Part shown: positions 7,166 through 8,430 of the stretch, piece after piece | Position numbering within the stretch: the stretch's first letter is position 1 | Layout of the letters: every line of letters begins with the position of its first letter | Source of the DNA: Gammaproteobacteria bacterium | GTDB lineage: Bacteria; Pseudomonadota; Gammaproteobacteria; Steroidobacterales; Steroidobacteraceae | Reading direction: 5' to 3' | NCBI GenBank assembly: GCA_028293725.1 | Contig: JAQGOE010000147.1 | Coordinates: 1-8,430, forward strand | Length of the DNA stretch: 8,430 bases | The notes under the pieces: model-generated | The model's database searches: none | What the model saw: only the letters and a program-made list of their open reading frames with translations | Told to the model about the DNA's origin: nothing | Translations under genes and position numbers: made by a program

Positions 7166-8162
7166 GGGAAACCTCCTTCGAAACCTCTGCCGGGGTTTGG
7201 GAAGTCCCACCCAGGCTTTGGGAAGCCTCCGTCGGGCTTTGGGCAGGCTCCGCCGGGCTTTCATCGGCCGCAACGTTGTTTTGTCTTCGCTCCACGGCAT
7301 CGAGAAACAGTGCTGCGGCTAGAAGGTCGGCGCTACCGCCGGGCGATACATTCAAATCCAAGAGGCGGCGATCGAGTTGCCTCAACCGCTGCCTGCCCAG
7401 TGCCGTCCCACTACCACCGGCGGCCACGACTGCAGCAGCACCCTCTTTTGCAGTGGCGAGCGCGGCCTCTCCGCCCCGATACAACACGCAGGTATCTTCC
7501 AGACGCGACATGACGCTGAGTAGCGCGTCGAGTCGTGCAACCTGCTCCGTTGTGCCGTGTTGACGTCTACGGCGAAGCATCGGTAACGCCACCTCCATAA
7601 TGTGGGGAAACCCGCAAAGCGCCTCACCGCGCGCACCCGCGACTCCGTATCGCCTGGCGACGGCGTCTCCGTGGGAAACCAGCCGTGGCGTCGCGCGATC
7701 CTCGAAGGAGGCTATATCTTTGGCCTTGGCGGCCACCGCAGTGGCCCTCGCGCCGTCTTCGGCGTACATCGCGGCGGCTGAGACCAACAGCCCCAGCGCC
7801 CAGATTGCGCCCTTGTGGGAATTACTTCCGCCGGTTGCCTCGAGCATCGCGTGCTCGGCGTGACGACCAATGAGCGCCAGTTGTTCGCGCATCGACTGAC
7901 TCGCTCCGGCCCCCTTGGATAGGATAGCCATGCGGCAGAAGTAGGGCTCAATAGCGACCGCTGAGTGCCTCATGATTTCGAGCGACAGGTCGGTGTGTGC
8001 GCCATCCCCGCGTCGATCGACCAAGCCGGGCTTCGGCGTAAGTTCCGCTTCCGCGATCAGCGACTGTCGGGCGAGACGCGCCAGCCAGCGCGCCGCCGCC
8101 GTTGTGCCGTTTGTCCGATTCCACGCAGTCGAGCGAACCACATTGGATAATACTGGCATCAT
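7152..8162 (-). CDS. mdcB: Triphosphoribosyl-dephospho-CoA synthase (MdcB) with repetitive C-terminal tail
   Basis: MdcB makes 2'-(5''-triphosphoribosyl)-3'-dephospho-CoA from ATP and dephospho-CoA, the precursor of the MdcC prosthetic group. The 336-residue protein carries the CitG/MdcB family motifs LTPKPGLVDRRGDGAHTD (41-58), GSNSHKGAIWALGLL (112-126), YGVAGARGEALCGFPHIMEVALP (172-194) and NVSPGGSADLLAAALFLDAVE (271-291). The family core ends near residue 293. The last ~43 residues are an added polar Ser/Ala/Glu/Gln/Pro tail built of four degenerate heptads from a 21-bp tandem repeat. ATG 8162 is chosen: GGAG (8175-8172) is 9 nt upstream. The upstream in-frame TTG (8171) abuts that GGAG and cannot use it; ATG 8159 is a less likely alternative. 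The start lies 2 nt after the mdcA stop, and the end overlaps mdcC. Confidence 0.92.
   Translation of the reverse strand: MMPVLSNVVRSTAWNRTNGTTAAARWLARLARQSLIAEAELTPKPGLVDRRGDGAHTDLSLEIMRHSAVAIEPYFCRMAILSKGAGASQSMREQLALIGRHAEHAMLEATGGSNSHKGAIWALGLLVSAAAMYAEDGARATAVAAKAKDIASFEDRATPRLVSHGDAVARRYGVAGARGEALCGFPHIMEVALPMLRRRRQHGTTEQVARLDALLSVMSRLEDTCVLYRGGEAALATAKEGAAAVVAAGGSGTALGRQRLRQLDRRLLDLNVSPGGSADLLAAALFLDAVERRQNNVAADESPAEPAQSPTEASQSLGGTSQTPAEVSKEVSHGTH
7172..7178 (-). promoter_or_regulatory. Strong ribosome binding site of mdcC
   Basis: AAGGAGG lies 6 nt before ATG 7165 and is the best Shine-Dalgarno match in the operon. It lies within the last codons of mdcB and decides the mdcC start against the open frame upstream. 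A strong site fits a carrier protein needed in at least the same amount as the other subunits. Confidence 0.8.
7183..7266 (-). repeat. Four tandem 21-bp degenerate repeats in the 3' end of mdcB
   Basis: Four back-to-back 21-bp units (7183-7203, 7204-7224, 7225-7245, 7246-7266) share a core which on the plus strand reads like GGGCTTTGGGAA. Because 21 is divisible by 3, the frame is kept: in MdcB they encode heptads of the type SPAEPAQ, SPTEASQ, SLGGTSQ and TPAEVSK. The same array is also open in the mdcC frame, where it would encode basic LPKAR/LPKAW/LPKPR units. The units have diverged, so the array is not recent. Confidence 0.8.
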
Positions 8163-8164
8163 GA

Positions 8165-8430
8165 CTACCAACTCCGAAAACGAGCCGGCGGGTTGTAGAG
8201 CCCTCCGGACCAGGCGATCAGATCCTGCATGCTGCGCGCGGCTAGGAGCGAGCGCTTCGCTTCCAGGCGGTGGACACCGATGTCTTCGGGATACGCCACC
8301 ACACCCCTCTTTCTGAGCGCCTCGGTCTCGGCAGGGATCGCCTTCAATCCAACCGGGCTCACTCCGGCGACCGCCGCGAGCGCGCGACGTCTTTCCTCCT
8401 GCCCTTCGGCTTTATAGAGGTAAGCGATAC
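8165..8430 (-). CDS. mdcA: Malonate decarboxylase alpha subunit (MdcA), C-terminal part
   Basis: MdcA is the acetyl-S-ACP:malonate ACP transferase, which swaps the acetyl on MdcC for malonate. Only the last 87 complete codons are in the window, and the gene continues beyond 8430. The segment reads AYLYKAEGQEERRRALAAV, then RKRGVVAYPEDIGVHR and the very characteristic C-terminus LIAWSGGLYNPPARFRSW, ending in TAG at 8165-8167. A short product could be read from an internal GTG at 8362, but the frame is open without interruption to the window edge. It is the first operon gene seen here; the promoter lies outside the window. Confidence 0.93.
   Translation of the reverse strand, partial: IAYLYKAEGQEERRRALAAVAGVSPVGLKAIPAETEALRKRGVVAYPEDIGVHRLEAKRSLLAARSMQDLIAWSGGLYNPPARFRSW

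Noticed and set aside
8163..8171. TTG at 8171 as the mdcB start
   Set aside because: It directly abuts the GGAG ribosome binding site and overlaps the mdcA stop region; ATG 8162 has the proper spacing.

Overview
The window is GC-rich bacterial DNA, most likely from a gammaproteobacterium (possibly a betaproteobacterium). This rests on three things: a malonate decarboxylase operon of proteobacterial type, a LexA operator of the CTGT-N8-ACAG form, and a DUF222-HNH protein of the kind found in these groups. No rRNA, tRNA, CRISPR array or recognisable insertion sequence was seen.

About 70% of the window (8430 down to 2560, all on the minus strand) is a biotin-independent malonate decarboxylase operon in the order mdcA (3' end only)-mdcB-mdcC-mdcD-mdcE-mdcF-mdcG-mdcH. 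MdcA moves the acyl carrier between acetyl and malonyl. MdcC is the small acyl carrier and shows the prosthetic-group serine at residue 25. MdcD and MdcE form the decarboxylase. MdcB and MdcG make and attach the 2'-(5''-triphosphoribosyl)-3'-dephospho-CoA group. MdcH loads malonyl onto the carrier, and MdcF is an AEC-family permease that probably imports malonate. Most junctions are tightly coupled: ATGA overlaps at C/D, D/E and G/H, a 14-nt overlap at B/C and a 2-nt gap at A/B. The two junctions around mdcF are different, with 8-nt gaps and no visible Shine-Dalgarno sequence. The operon promoter and any mdcR regulator lie outside the window or are absent.

Convergent to the operon, on the plus strand at 1124-2503, is a complete DUF222-HNH endonuclease gene. 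A good SOS box (1090-1109) sits directly behind a TAGAAT -10 element and 14 nt before its start codon, so the nuclease is probably induced by DNA damage.

The left end (3-827, plus strand) holds the 3' part or whole of an unrecognised, more A+T-rich gene. It encodes a soluble-looking protein with a Gly/Ala/Val-rich hydrophobic segment near its C-terminus. The ~300 bases between it and the HNH gene contain no gene I can support. The left 2.5 kb therefore looks like accessory DNA next to a conserved catabolic operon.
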